Assembly (NCBI GenBank): GCA_031271875.1
Contig: JAISVD010000119.1
Span: 1 to 16,904 of the forward strand
DNA: 16,904 bases
Reading direction: 5' to 3'
DNA from: Spirochaetaceae bacterium
Lineage (GTDB): Bacteria > Spirochaetota > Spirochaetia > Treponematales > Treponemataceae
Position 1 is the stretch's first letter; the number at the start of each line of letters is the position of its first letter. The notes beneath the pieces are model-generated. The model ran no database searches and was not told the origin of the DNA. It saw only the letters and a list, made by a program, of their open reading frames with translations. The position numbers and the translations under genes are program-made. Of the stretch, positions 1-7,558 are shown in pieces.

Positions 1-303
1 CATAGGATATTCAGAGAATATCACCCTGTCCCGGTACTTGCGTATCAATTCTGTCACCCGGGAAATATCATCCTGCCCGGTCTCCGCCAGAATAACGCCT
101 CTCTTCAGCACCCACTCGAAAAAATCGAACTGAACATTACTGTTGAAGTTGAGCATACAGGAGACTTCCGTAAGTACTGCGGGGGTGGTCACCAACTTAT
201 ATGCCCCTTCCCGGATAAAGGTCAGAATTTTTTCATGATACCGATCGTCCCGATCAAACAGGGCGATCAGCGGGCCGGCGTCAATCAGTATGGTATTTGG
301 CAC
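1..303 (-). CDS. PIN-domain toxin (VapC-type ribonuclease), 3' end cut by window
   Basis: Likely toxin of a type II toxin-antitoxin pair; PIN toxins are Mg2+-dependent ribonucleases that act on tRNA or other RNA. The visible 101 residues begin VPNTILIDAGPLIALFDRDD, with the first PIN acidic residue at D8 and the usual hydrophobic strand before it; TTPAVLTEVSCML (39-51) carries the second conserved acid (E46). The remaining acids would lie beyond the window edge. I chose the GTG at 303-301 because AAAAGGA lies 7 nt upstream and the PIN strand follows at once. The gene overlaps the end of the antitoxin gene by 23 bp, which implies co-translation. Not listed as a long ATG ORF because the start is GTG and the gene is truncated. 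Family assignment is firm; the RNA target is unknown. Confidence 0.85.
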   Translation of the reverse strand, partial: MPNTILIDAGPLIALFDRDDRYHEKILTFIREGAYKLVTTPAVLTEVSCMLNFNSNVQFDFFEWVLKRGVILAETGQDDISRVTELIRKYRDRVIFSEYPM

Positions 304-529
304 CGATTTTTCCTTTTAATCTGTTTTTATAATCCGAAGAAAGGCTGCCGTCGCCGCTTCCGTATCTGCCAAAATAGGGTTCCCCCAGTTCCCAGGAGTT
401 TTTCTCCTCCTCCCGGCTGAAATACTGTTCAAGGGCTTCTTTTATTATGTCGGATTTCGAGGTGTTTTCCGTTTTTGCGGCGGTTTCAAGTTTTTGTTCC
501 ATGTCTGAAGGTAACCGTACTGTGGTCAT
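281..529 (-). CDS. Ribbon-helix-helix (CopG/VapB-like) antitoxin
   Basis: An 82-residue antitoxin and probable autorepressor. Residues 2-7 (TTVRLP) form the DNA-contacting beta strand and 8-39 the two helices of a ribbon-helix-helix fold (SKSDIIKEALEQYF at 24-37). The C-terminal part (45-82), with GEPYFGRYGSGDGSLS and then KNRLKGKIGAKYH, resembles the toxin-wrapping tail of RHH antitoxins paired with PIN toxins, which fits the gene that follows. The start is firm: an AGGAGG site lies just upstream of the ATG. Regulation is visible: the promoter -10 box is inside a 7-bp perfect inverted repeat about 20 bp upstream of the ATG, as expected for an RHH dimer repressing its own operon. Confidence 0.88.
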   Translation of the reverse strand: MTTVRLPSDMEQKLETAAKTENTSKSDIIKEALEQYFSREEEKNSWELGEPYFGRYGSGDGSLSSDYKNRLKGKIGAKYHTD

Positions 530-548
530 TGGTGTCCTCCTTTCTTCT

Positions 549-565
549 TAATACACATTGTATTA
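549..565. promoter_or_regulatory. Candidate operator: inverted repeat over the antitoxin promoter
   Basis: TAATACA (549-555) and TGTATTA (559-565) form a perfect 7-bp inverted repeat with a 3-bp centre. The -10 box on the minus strand (557-562) falls inside it, so a bound repressor would block RNA polymerase directly. It is probably the site of the RHH antitoxin; that is inference from position. Confidence 0.6.
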
Positions 566-585
566 CATTTCACGATTTTTTTCAA
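557..585 (-). promoter_or_regulatory. Promoter of the toxin-antitoxin operon
   Basis: On the minus strand TTGAAA (585-580), a 17-bp spacer, then TACAAT (562-557): a near-consensus sigma-70 promoter. Transcription should start near 550, giving a leader of about 20 nt that keeps the AGGAGG site of the antitoxin gene. Confidence 0.65.
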
Positions 586-627
586 ATCCCCTGCAGAACC
601 TTTTTTTACCTGTTTCCGGTCAGTGGT

Positions 628-2316
628 TCAGCCGTCAAGGAGAAGCCTGGCGATACGGATATCCTTGAGAAAAAAATCGATCTCACTGCGGACCCGCTTG
701 AGAAAACCCGTATCGGCGGAGGGTTTTTTATGTCCGTCGGGGAAATGCAGATACAGATACTCCCGGTTTTCCAGCAGCCCGAGCACCTCATCAGGGGTTC
801 CTTCTCCGGTTATGAGAAACCGCCGGAGAAGAAGAAGGGCCTCCTCTTCACTGTCAAAGAGTTCCCGTATGCGGCGAGCAAGTCCCGGATCATCTGTATC
901 CATAAAGGGAGCCCTGTCCCAGGCCCCGCCGCCGTGGTGACGCTGGTTCCAGTCCAGCACAATTCCGGCGGCCTCATCTTCCGTGCACAGAGGACGCCCC
1001 GTATTCACCCCGGAATCACCCAGATCATATAGTGCCGCAGCAGTGGAAAAACAGGAACAGAAAAGCTGCCCGTAGCCGCACAGGGCGGGATCGGAAATAA
1101 AGCGTTTTCCATTCTTTCCCGAAATAGGAAAACAGCCCTCCCGGTAAGCCGCGGCGGGGTTTCCGTCGGGAGAAAGCCTGTCGGCGGAGTCCAGCGCCAT
1201 ACGGTGGGCCGGTGATTCCCGGCAATGGGTCTTTCCCGGCAGGTAACTGAAATCGAGCCCCGCGAAAAACACCGGCGCATTATTGGCCCGCAGGGACAGC
1301 GCAAGATACACCGCCGCGACCCCCACCGAACCGAGGGCGGGGATGGACACGGGGAGGACTTTCAGGGAGCGGAGCTTCCTGAGAAACCCGGTATCGGCAA
1401 ATTCGGAAAAGAAAAAAGTCGGCTCCCCTCCCAGAACGGCAATGATCTGCCCACGGGAGGTAAGGTCGGCCAGAAGGTCGATGCGGGAACCGGCGGCTCC
1501 GATAAAGGCCTTCTCGTTTGCCAGCTGGCTCTCGAGGGCGATGACGCAATCGGGAAGTATCCCCCGCTTCAGCAGAGGATTGAGCGCGCTGTCCACGGCG
1601 ATGATAAAAAAACTATCCCCAAAGGAGAGTACCTTTTCAAGCCCCGAATCAAGGGAAGGTCCCGCCCCAAGAACAAGAATGGGACGGCAAACCGACGACG
1701 GCATAAAACGCCTCGAACCGGGAACCCTGCCGAGGTTCCTGAACAGGTTCCGGGAGTAGAGCCTGCCCATTCTTACCAGGGTCATCCTGTTTTTCCAGAA
1801 ACGGCTTATCATCTCATCGATCATCGGTATGATTGAATGGTAAAAACCCGGATAAAGCGCGGTCCCGCCGGACATATCAACGGAAATACACCGCCTGATT
1901 GTCCCCGGATCGCGGGAAGCGAGATACTCCCTCACAGTGTCGAGGGAACCGGCATGGATAAATGAAAAACGGAGATCATTGCGTACCCGTACAGGCAGGC
2001 GGGAAAGGGCAAGTTCATACAGCGCCGTATCATGCTCCACCGCAAGAACGGCGGCGTTTTCCGGCAGCCGCTCGAGCAGCGCCTCAAGCCCATAATCGAG
2101 GGCGGGAGAAAAACAGCATACCAGGGTTTCAGGTCTGATGCTGAGGGAAGAAACCATACGGGAGACCGCCGAATCAGGGCGGACACGGGAATACAGGTAA
2201 CGGTTTTTGTAATAAACGGTTACCCCCTGTCCTGTATCCTGTAAAACAGGAACGGGACTTTCGGGAACAGGGGGCAAGCCGCCGTTCAGCCCACGGTGAT
2301 TCATAGGGTCATCCAT
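628..2316 (-). CDS. MAF/DUF115 family protein (6-hydroxymethylpterin diphosphokinase MptE-like)
   Basis: A 562-residue cytoplasmic protein of the MAF_flag10/DUF115 family. In flagellated bacteria members are linked to attaching nonulosonic-acid sugars to flagellin; archaeal MptE relatives are pterin diphosphokinases. The core is RPILVLGAGPSLDS (211-224), then VDSALNPLLKRGILPDCVIA (241-260) and FAGLDFSYLPGKTH (351-364), typical of the family's nucleotide-binding fold. Residues about 60-160, including FSPALDYGLEALLERLP, resemble the Rossmann-like domain that precedes the core. No signal peptide or membrane helix. It lies 26 bp after the foldase gene on the same strand with no promoter between, so the two are probably one operon. 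A second ATG at codon 5 is also possible; neither has a clear ribosome site. The exact substrate is not deducible. Confidence 0.75.
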   Translation of the reverse strand: MDDPMNHRGLNGGLPPVPESPVPVLQDTGQGVTVYYKNRYLYSRVRPDSAVSRMVSSLSIRPETLVCCFSPALDYGLEALLERLPENAAVLAVEHDTALYELALSRLPVRVRNDLRFSFIHAGSLDTVREYLASRDPGTIRRCISVDMSGGTALYPGFYHSIIPMIDEMISRFWKNRMTLVRMGRLYSRNLFRNLGRVPGSRRFMPSSVCRPILVLGAGPSLDSGLEKVLSFGDSFFIIAVDSALNPLLKRGILPDCVIALESQLANEKAFIGAAGSRIDLLADLTSRGQIIAVLGGEPTFFFSEFADTGFLRKLRSLKVLPVSIPALGSVGVAAVYLALSLRANNAPVFFAGLDFSYLPGKTHCRESPAHRMALDSADRLSPDGNPAAAYREGCFPISGKNGKRFISDPALCGYGQLFCSCFSTAAALYDLGDSGVNTGRPLCTEDEAAGIVLDWNQRHHGGGAWDRAPFMDTDDPGLARRIRELFDSEEEALLLLRRFLITGEGTPDEVLGLLENREYLYLHFPDGHKKPSADTGFLKRVRSEIDFFLKDIRIARLLLDG

Positions 2317-2342
2317 GAAACCGCCGTTTCCCGGACTATCAC

Positions 2343-3869
2343 TTACCGGCTCACTAAAAAGTACTTCAGATACACATCTATCAGGTTATTTTCCAGCTTT
2401 CCGTTTCCAAAGAAGTAGTTCTGCACAGCGCTCTGGTTAAATGACTCCGCATACATGGGATACCACATCTGAAGGAGATCTTCGGTAAATGTTTCGGTCT
2501 CCCTTTCATCAACAAACCGGAGCACAATAACATTGTCGTTCAGGAGAATCGGCGATGAAATTTCGTTGATCCGCAGACTAAAGGCGGTTTTCAGGAAAAG
2601 ATCGCTGTTCTGGGCGCCCGCAAGAGCAGTCACGGAGCTGTCCATAGGACTAAGAAGCTGATTGTTCCCGTAGTTGAGGGGAAAGAATCCTGTCGTATTT
2701 TTCGGTATCCCGAATTCAGTACAGGCCGCGTCAAACCCGCTTATAACCGCGGCGGAGGCAAAGTCACGGGCTCTGTTAAGGAAATAATCCTCAATAAGTC
2801 CCGCCTCATTGCTCGTCATATATACTTTCACGCTGTCTATAACACCGGCATTCTCGAAATCGGGCTGAACAGGACCGGATTCGCCGCCGCGGAAGATCGA
2901 CCAGGATTCGCCGGTACTCACAACACCGCTCAGCTGTCCCGGCCCGAGGGTAAGCACCGATGTGAGCTGTTCAGCATTTGAAATGGTGTCCCGCAGATTG
3001 TAATAATAGGCCCCCAGTACCCTCCCCTCCGTATCGGTGTATGACCGGGAGGAGTATTCCGTCACAGCATCCTCAAATACCAGTTCATTTCTGTTCAGCT
3101 GGGAAAGGAGTTTTTTCGCCTCGTTTTCACTGTCCACGGTAAGGGCTGCAAGATCATATTTCACAAAAAGATCGGAATGGCCGCTCCCGAAGGAGACGAT
3201 TTCATCCTGGGGATAATTCGACAGGGAGAACGACGCAACCTCAAAGCTCCGTTCGTTCTTTCCGAGATTGAAGATAAAGGAGTTCTCCGCCGATGAACGT
3301 TTAAGTCCGTACATCGGATAGTCGGTGTCTCCGTTTCCGAAAACATCATTATAATAGAGCTGGTGTTTCAGATTGCCCACAGCCTCCTCCCGGAGCTGGA
3401 GTTTCGTACTCTCCGGGGCCGCGTTAAACAGGCGCTGGGAATACACCCCATTGGAATCATAAAAGGCGGGAAGCACGGTTCTGTTAATGAGCCGCGCAGG
3501 GGGAATATAACCGCTTTTGTCAACCTCTTCGGTAAAAGCGATTCTCAGGACCGCCGCAGTAAAGGCCTTCTGGAATATGGTAAAATCGGAAGAACCACCC
3601 TGCTCCGTGGTCTGCTGATCGGCATAGTAGCTGACCATATTAGCGAAATAACTGTTTGCGACCCATTCAATAGGTTTCCTGTTATATTTACCAAAAGGCG
3701 GCAGCTTATCTCCTTCAGAAGGCGCAATAGCCGGCAGGAACAGAAACGAAAATGCGGCCAGAACAAAAATAAGCACTGCGCCGACACTGATGAGGATATT
3801 TTTTACCGGTTTATGATCCTTTTTTTTCTCCGAAGGCATAGATAATGGACGTTTCCCGTTAGACTCCAT
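2343..3869 (-). CDS. Membrane-anchored SurA/PpiD-like peptidyl-prolyl isomerase
   Basis: A probable envelope foldase. From the start used here (508 aa) there is a basic cytoplasmic N-terminus, one membrane helix at about 24-48 (NILISVGAVLIFVLAAFSF), then a long outer region. FGKYNRKPIEWVANSYFANM resembles the SurA_N_3 chaperone segment. At about 240-328 a parvulin-like unit is recognisable: EAKKLLSQLNRNELVFEDAV, then EYSSRSYTDTEGRVLGAY, the usual 'phi-A..yS....GG.LG' pattern, with the first G of GG replaced (EGRVLG), so catalysis may be weak. I used the ATG at 3869 because AAGGA lies 10 nt upstream; ATGs at 3905 and 3893 in the same frame lack such a site. First gene of an operon with the MAF/DUF115 gene. 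Fold call is by motif, not by search. Confidence 0.65.
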   Translation of the reverse strand: MESNGKRPLSMPSEKKKDHKPVKNILISVGAVLIFVLAAFSFLFLPAIAPSEGDKLPPFGKYNRKPIEWVANSYFANMVSYYADQQTTEQGGSSDFTIFQKAFTAAVLRIAFTEEVDKSGYIPPARLINRTVLPAFYDSNGVYSQRLFNAAPESTKLQLREEAVGNLKHQLYYNDVFGNGDTDYPMYGLKRSSAENSFIFNLGKNERSFEVASFSLSNYPQDEIVSFGSGHSDLFVKYDLAALTVDSENEAKKLLSQLNRNELVFEDAVTEYSSRSYTDTEGRVLGAYYYNLRDTISNAEQLTSVLTLGPGQLSGVVSTGESWSIFRGGESGPVQPDFENAGVIDSVKVYMTSNEAGLIEDYFLNRARDFASAAVISGFDAACTEFGIPKNTTGFFPLNYGNNQLLSPMDSSVTALAGAQNSDLFLKTAFSLRINEISSPILLNDNVIVLRFVDERETETFTEDLLQMWYPMYAESFNQSAVQNYFFGNGKLENNLIDVYLKYFLVSR

Positions 3870-3959
3870 AAAACACTCATCCTTATTATTCATTTTTTGG
3901 GGCATTTCACGAAATCAAGGCGCTCTTGTAAATGCCGCTTTGGATAGAAATGCAGAAAA

Positions 3960-3989
3960 ATGATATCACGCCCCGGAATCTTCTGTCAA
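3960..3989 (-). promoter_or_regulatory. Promoter of the foldase-MAF/DUF115 operon
   Basis: On the minus strand TTGACA (3989-3984), an 18-bp spacer ending in TGA, then TATCAT (3965-3960): perfect -35, extended -10 (TGn) and a good -10. Expected transcript start is near 3953, about 80 nt upstream of the chosen ATG. Confidence 0.65.
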
Positions 3990-4017
3990 TGCAGTATGAA
4001 CAGAGCAAAGAATGTAA

Positions 4018-4046
4018 TTGTGAAAACCCTTTCCGTATGATATATT
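4018..4046 (+). promoter_or_regulatory. Promoter of the small ORF-peptidase operon
   Basis: TTGTGA (4018-4023), a 17-bp spacer, then TATATT (4041-4046). The expected transcript start falls at or beside the ATG at 4053, so the message would be leaderless or nearly so. It is divergent from the foldase promoter, about 30 bp away. Confidence 0.5.
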
Positions 4047-4052
4047 TTGCAG

Positions 4053-4208
4053 ATGATGGATACACAGAACAGATATGATGTGCCCTACAGCGCCGCCTCC
4101 AGCTGCATACAGTCAATTATCCGCAAAAATGACGGTTCCGAGGTGTTCCGCGCAAGTCCCTCCCGGAGACCGGAAGGAGAACTCTCAAGGGATCTGGTTC
4201 TGGACTGA
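4053..4208 (+). CDS. Small ORF of 51 codons, translationally coupled to the peptidase gene
   Basis: An open frame starting ATGATG that encodes MMDTQNRYDVPYSAASSCIQ and ends in SRDLVLD. I recognise no family; the product is hydrophilic, basic to neutral, with no signal peptide. Reasons to believe it: third codon positions are about 63% G or C, like a coding frame here; its TGA overlaps the ATG of the next gene (TGATG, sharing base 4208); and that next gene has no good ribosome site of its own, so coupling would explain its translation. A good promoter ends 6 nt before the ATG. There is no ribosome site, so initiation would have to be leaderless. It could instead be a short leader whose only job is coupling. 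Confidence 0.45.
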   Translation: MMDTQNRYDVPYSAASSCIQSIIRKNDGSEVFRASPSRRPEGELSRDLVLD

Positions 4209-5155
4209 TGTTCCGCCGGTATTTCTCCGCGTTTCTTCTCATCTTTTCCGCATCCCTCTACGGTCTTCCGGTTATTGACACCTGGGACAGGCCCCTCCCG
4301 GTCTCTCCAACCCTGCGTCCATGGCGGTTCCGTGTCGAGGCGGCTCTCGGGATAATACGAAAAGCCTATCCGGAAGATGTTATCGGGATCACCTACGACA
4401 GGGGCAAAAACGACTGGCGTCTGGATATCCGGACGGAAACCGGAACCGGTTCTCTCTACTGGGCCGGAGGGAAACTGCTCCCGGGGACAGAGCTGCCTGG
4501 AGTACGCTCATATTCCCCATTTTTTTACTATTATCCCTCTCAGTCACCGGATCCTGCGGAATTCAGCCCGGAAACAATCGAACTGCTGGCCCGTGAGAGC
4601 GCCGTGGCCATGGAGGGGAGCGCCTCCGTCATGTGCGGTGCCTTTTTTGAGCTCATATATGACGGAGCTGACATGCGGTCCATCGAACAGCATATCCGGC
4701 GCATCGATTTTCTCGGCGTCCGTATCAGCGTCCACCGGAAGATCATCTCCCCGCTGAGGAGGGTTGAACAGCGGATATACGATCTTGCCGAAACAGACAG
4801 CGCAGTCCGGGATTTCATACGCAGCGTCCAGCGCGCCGACGGATACAACTGGCGGGATGTGCGCAGCTCCTCAGGCCGCTCCTTTCACAGCTGGGGGCTG
4901 GCGGTGGACTTTGTGTCAGACAGTTGGAACAGATACTATATATACTGGAAATGGATCAGAGAGAGCGGCAGCGACCGATGGATGCTCATACCTCCTGAAC
5001 AGAGGTGGAACCCGCCGGACGCGGTTATCAGCGCCTTTGAGTCGGAGGGGTTTATCTGGGGCGGAAAATGGGAGCTCTGGGATAATATGCACTTTGAATA
5101 CCGTCCGGAGATACTGCTTTTCCGGGAGATGGCGCTGAAACAAGCTGCGGAATAA
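4208..5155 (+). CDS. Secreted M15 (VanY-like) D-alanyl-D-alanine carboxypeptidase family protein
   Basis: A 315-residue exported peptidase, probably trimming or cutting peptidoglycan cross-links or stem peptides in the periplasm. Residues 1-19 are a signal peptide (basic MFRR, then a hydrophobic run to LYG). The M15 zinc motif is SFHSWGLAVDF (225-235), giving H227 and D234 as ligands; WDNMHFEY (291-298) supplies the third ligand, H295, with D292 at the place of the catalytic acid (Glu in VanX, three residues before the His). All key residues are present, so it should be active. Residues about 30-200 precede the catalytic domain and match nothing I recognise. The start overlaps the stop of the small ORF. 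Cleavage specificity (DD, LD or endopeptidase) cannot be read from sequence. Confidence 0.8.
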   Translation: MFRRYFSAFLLIFSASLYGLPVIDTWDRPLPVSPTLRPWRFRVEAALGIIRKAYPEDVIGITYDRGKNDWRLDIRTETGTGSLYWAGGKLLPGTELPGVRSYSPFFYYYPSQSPDPAEFSPETIELLARESAVAMEGSASVMCGAFFELIYDGADMRSIEQHIRRIDFLGVRISVHRKIISPLRRVEQRIYDLAETDSAVRDFIRSVQRADGYNWRDVRSSSGRSFHSWGLAVDFVSDSWNRYYIYWKWIRESGSDRWMLIPPEQRWNPPDAVISAFESEGFIWGGKWELWDNMHFEYRPEILLFREMALKQAAE

Positions 5156-5251
5156 ATTCCGTTTTCGATTACCGGAAAAAGAGTATAAACAAGAGAACAC
5201 TGATGTATGATCGATGCGCAAAATCAGTGTTTCCATAGGAGAGGGACTCAT

Positions 5252-5695
5252 ATGATCGAAATTTCCCGAACCATAGCCCTCCTCTGCTGTTTCAGCGGAG
5301 GGTTCTTCATTATCATCCTGCTGCTGGTGTTTTTCAGACTCGGTACGAAGATCGGGGGGCTTACGGCGGAAAAACGGCTGTCGGAGAATATAGCGGCGGC
5401 GCGGAGCGACGCGGTAAAACGGTCACGGGCGGTACTGAACGGGCAGCTTTCGGAACAGCTTGCCCCCTGGTTTCCGGCCTTCCCTGCAGAACCCTCGGAG
5501 ATACGGTTTGTCGGGAAACCAGTGGACTACATCGCGTTCAGCGGCTGTTCTGGAGGTACGGTAGAAGAGATACTGTTTATAGAAGTAAAGACAGGCTCTT
5601 CAGCCCTCTCCCCCGTTGAAAAGGAACTAAAGAGAGCTGTTGAAGAGGGCCGTATCCGCTATATCGAATACCGTATCCCTTCAGGTAACCCCTGA
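5252..5695 (+). CDS. Membrane-anchored Holliday-junction-resolvase-like nuclease (PF10107 type)
   Basis: A 147-residue protein: one membrane helix at about 8-29 (ALLCCFSGGFFIIILLLVFF), a charged helical linker (35-70), then a PD-(D/E)XK nuclease-like domain. GKPVDYIAFSG (88-98) gives D92, and ILFIEVKTGSSALSPVEKEL (107-126) gives the E111-x-K113 pair; the tail RIRYIEYRI fits the family of 'endonucleases related to archaeal Holliday junction resolvases'. The start at 5252 follows an AGGAGAGG site by about 7 nt; an in-frame ATG at 5207 has none. It follows the peptidase gene by 96 bp and ends convergently on the GGDEF-EAL gene, overlapping it by 15 bp. DNA cleavage is inferred from the motif; the role of a membrane-bound form is unknown. 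Confidence 0.78.
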   Translation: MIEISRTIALLCCFSGGFFIIILLLVFFRLGTKIGGLTAEKRLSENIAAARSDAVKRSRAVLNGQLSEQLAPWFPAFPAEPSEIRFVGKPVDYIAFSGCSGGTVEEILFIEVKTGSSALSPVEKELKRAVEEGRIRYIEYRIPSGNP

Positions 5696-7519
5696 GGAAA
5701 TTCCTGTCGGTCTTCCGGAGCCGATATTCATAGCCGCTTCCAGAATGTTGATACATTCCTCCTCGGACATGGGCCGTCCGGTGAGGAATCCCTGAAGATA
5801 GTTGCAGTTTATCGACCTGAGAATAGCAAGCTGCTGCTCGTTTTCCACGCCTTCGGCAATGGTGCTGAGTCCCATCTTGTTCACCAGCGAGATTATGGCG
5901 GAGGTAATGTCGCACTCCAGGCTGTCCTTGGCGGCGATATTGGCGATAAAAGTCTTGTCGATCTTCAGGGTTGTCAGAGAAAGCATCTGGAGATAGCTCA
6001 GGGAAGCGTATCCGGTCCCGAAATCATCGAGAGAGATGCCAACCCCCATATCTTTTATCTTCTGAAGAATCTGTATGGACTCCTCGATATTATCGATCAG
6101 GACACCCTCGGTTATCTCTATCTCAAGGCATTCGGGCTGAATTCCCGTCTCACTGATTATCTGGCGCAGCTCCTCGACAAAACTATCCTTTTGCAGCTGG
6201 ACCGGGGATACATTCACCGACATGATTCCGTTAAAGTCAAACTGTTTCTGCCAGCTCCTCAGCACGGAGCAGGCCTTTCGCAGCACCCACTGCCCCAGGG
6301 GAATGATTATCCGCGATTCCTCCGCCACAGGAATAAACCTGTCGGGACTTATCCATCCGAGTTCGTTATCATACCAGCGCAGAAGCGCTTCAAACCCCCG
6401 GAGCTTCCGACAGGAAATATCCATCTGAGGCTGAAAATAAAGCTTGAACACCTGATCGTCCATGGCGTGGGCGAGCTTTGATTCGATGTTCATCCGGTTA
6501 AGAAGCTTATCCTGCATTATGTAGTGAAAAAACGCCGTATTGTTCTTTCCCTGATTCTTCACCTCATGCATAGCTATATCCGAATATTTGAGGAGCTCCT
6601 CCACGGTCTGGGCGTCATGGGGATACAGCGCAACCCCTGCGGAAACGGACACTTTCATCTCCCTGTTTCCGATCAGATAAGGCTGCGAAAGCATTTCAAG
6701 GATGGTATCGCTGATATTGACCATCCGGGCCTCTGTTTCAAGGTCGGCAACAATAAGAAAGAATTCATCCCCCCCAAAACGGCTCGGGATTATCCTGTTC
6801 TTTTCAAACTGCTGGAGCCGTGAGGCCATCTGGAGAATGAGGGCGTCACCGGTATTGTGGCCCATGGAATCATTGATATTTTTAAGGTTGTCGATATCGA
6901 TGAACATGACGCCGAGCATGGTCTTCGTCTCGGAGGCGATACTTATTTGCTCCTGCAGGAGGCGCCTGAACTGCTTTTTGTTGGGAAGCTGGGTAAAGGT
7001 ATCGAAATAAGTCAGATATTCCAGCTCCCTGTTGAGGGAAGTGATGCTTTCATTCCTGTCCTTCAGGGATTTTTGGGAGAAGAGAAGCTCCTCTGTAAGG
7101 GATCTCAGCTTCAGATTCTGAACCTCAAGCTGTTTTTCATGACTTCTGCTGTCTCCGGTCTCCAGGAGATACGCGAAAATAAGCGGACGCTCCTGCTCTT
7201 CCGCTCCGATCAGGGAAAAATACACGGTGTACCACTTTTTGTGCATATCGGAATAAAACGAACAAAGCCCTTCCTTTCCGGTGGAATATACTTCCGCGAT
7301 AATATCCGACCACGCACCGTTCCAACAGGGGGTACAGCAGAAAGGGATATCAACCATTGTGGAAGCGAGAGACCCCGCCCATTCCTCCCATTCGAAATTG
7401 ACATATCTTATGATAAAATCCTCATTTTTTTTACCGGAGCCGGAAACCGGCTCCGCGATAAAAATGGGAAGGGGTGATGTATCAATAATACGCTTAAAAA
7501 AACTATAATTAACTAACAT
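5681..7519 (-). CDS. GGDEF-EAL cyclic-di-GMP signalling protein with PAS-like N-terminus
   Basis: A 612-residue soluble protein that could make and break cyclic-di-GMP. Residues 1-120 look like a PAS-type sensor (SPLPIFIAEPV, IRYVNFEWEEWAG) with a cysteine group at C61, C62 and C65. A coiled-coil helix (about 125-168) leads to a GGDEF domain: MFIDIDNLKNIND (205-217) and SRFGGDEF (247-254), intact. No RxxD inhibitory site lies before GGDEF. The EAL domain has FEALLRW (376-382), EITEGVL (468-474), SLDDFGTGY (496-504), LKIDKTF (518-524), IAEGVE (554-559) and YLQGFLTGRP, so the phosphodiesterase residues look complete. No membrane helix. It starts 27 bp after potD but has its own promoter inside the end of potD. 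Which activity dominates cannot be told from sequence. Confidence 0.93.
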   Translation of the reverse strand: MLVNYSFFKRIIDTSPLPIFIAEPVSGSGKKNEDFIIRYVNFEWEEWAGSLASTMVDIPFCCTPCWNGAWSDIIAEVYSTGKEGLCSFYSDMHKKWYTVYFSLIGAEEQERPLIFAYLLETGDSRSHEKQLEVQNLKLRSLTEELLFSQKSLKDRNESITSLNRELEYLTYFDTFTQLPNKKQFRRLLQEQISIASETKTMLGVMFIDIDNLKNINDSMGHNTGDALILQMASRLQQFEKNRIIPSRFGGDEFFLIVADLETEARMVNISDTILEMLSQPYLIGNREMKVSVSAGVALYPHDAQTVEELLKYSDIAMHEVKNQGKNNTAFFHYIMQDKLLNRMNIESKLAHAMDDQVFKLYFQPQMDISCRKLRGFEALLRWYDNELGWISPDRFIPVAEESRIIIPLGQWVLRKACSVLRSWQKQFDFNGIMSVNVSPVQLQKDSFVEELRQIISETGIQPECLEIEITEGVLIDNIEESIQILQKIKDMGVGISLDDFGTGYASLSYLQMLSLTTLKIDKTFIANIAAKDSLECDITSAIISLVNKMGLSTIAEGVENEQQLAILRSINCNYLQGFLTGRPMSEEECINILEAAMNIGSGRPTGISSGVT

Positions 7520-7529
7520 AACCTTCCAA

Positions 7530-7558
7530 ATTATATACCAGATTTACTATTGTGTAAA
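7530..7558 (-). promoter_or_regulatory. Promoter of the GGDEF-EAL gene inside the end of potD
   Basis: On the minus strand TTTACA (7558-7553), 17 bp, TATAAT (7535-7530): perfect -10 and five of six at -35. The -35 lies in the last codons of potD. Only 10 nt separate the -10 from the ATG, so the leader would be about 4 nt and would lose the GGAAGG sequence next to the ATG. Confidence 0.55.

Noticed and set aside
475..1032. 185-codon plus-strand ORF, and others opposite the DUF115 gene (623-940, 1225-1836, 1283-1759)
   Set aside because: They lie antisense to a recognised 562-aa protein, have no ribosome site and encode low-complexity basic peptides with no family match.
3363..3845. 160-codon plus-strand ORF opposite the foldase gene
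   Set aside because: Shadow of the opposite frame; no ribosome site, no motif, and the minus frame has a clear membrane helix and parvulin-like motif.
3907..4116. 69-codon minus-strand ORF in the divergent promoter region
   Set aside because: It crosses two good divergent promoters and has no ribosome site or recognisable motif.
5157..5178. Possible terminator after the peptidase gene (TTCCG...CGGAA)
   Set aside because: Only 5 bp of stem with a long loop and no T-tract; too weak to call.
6857..7477. 206-codon plus-strand ORF opposite the GGDEF-EAL gene
   Set aside because: Antisense to intact GGDEF and PAS-like coding sequence; no independent coding evidence.
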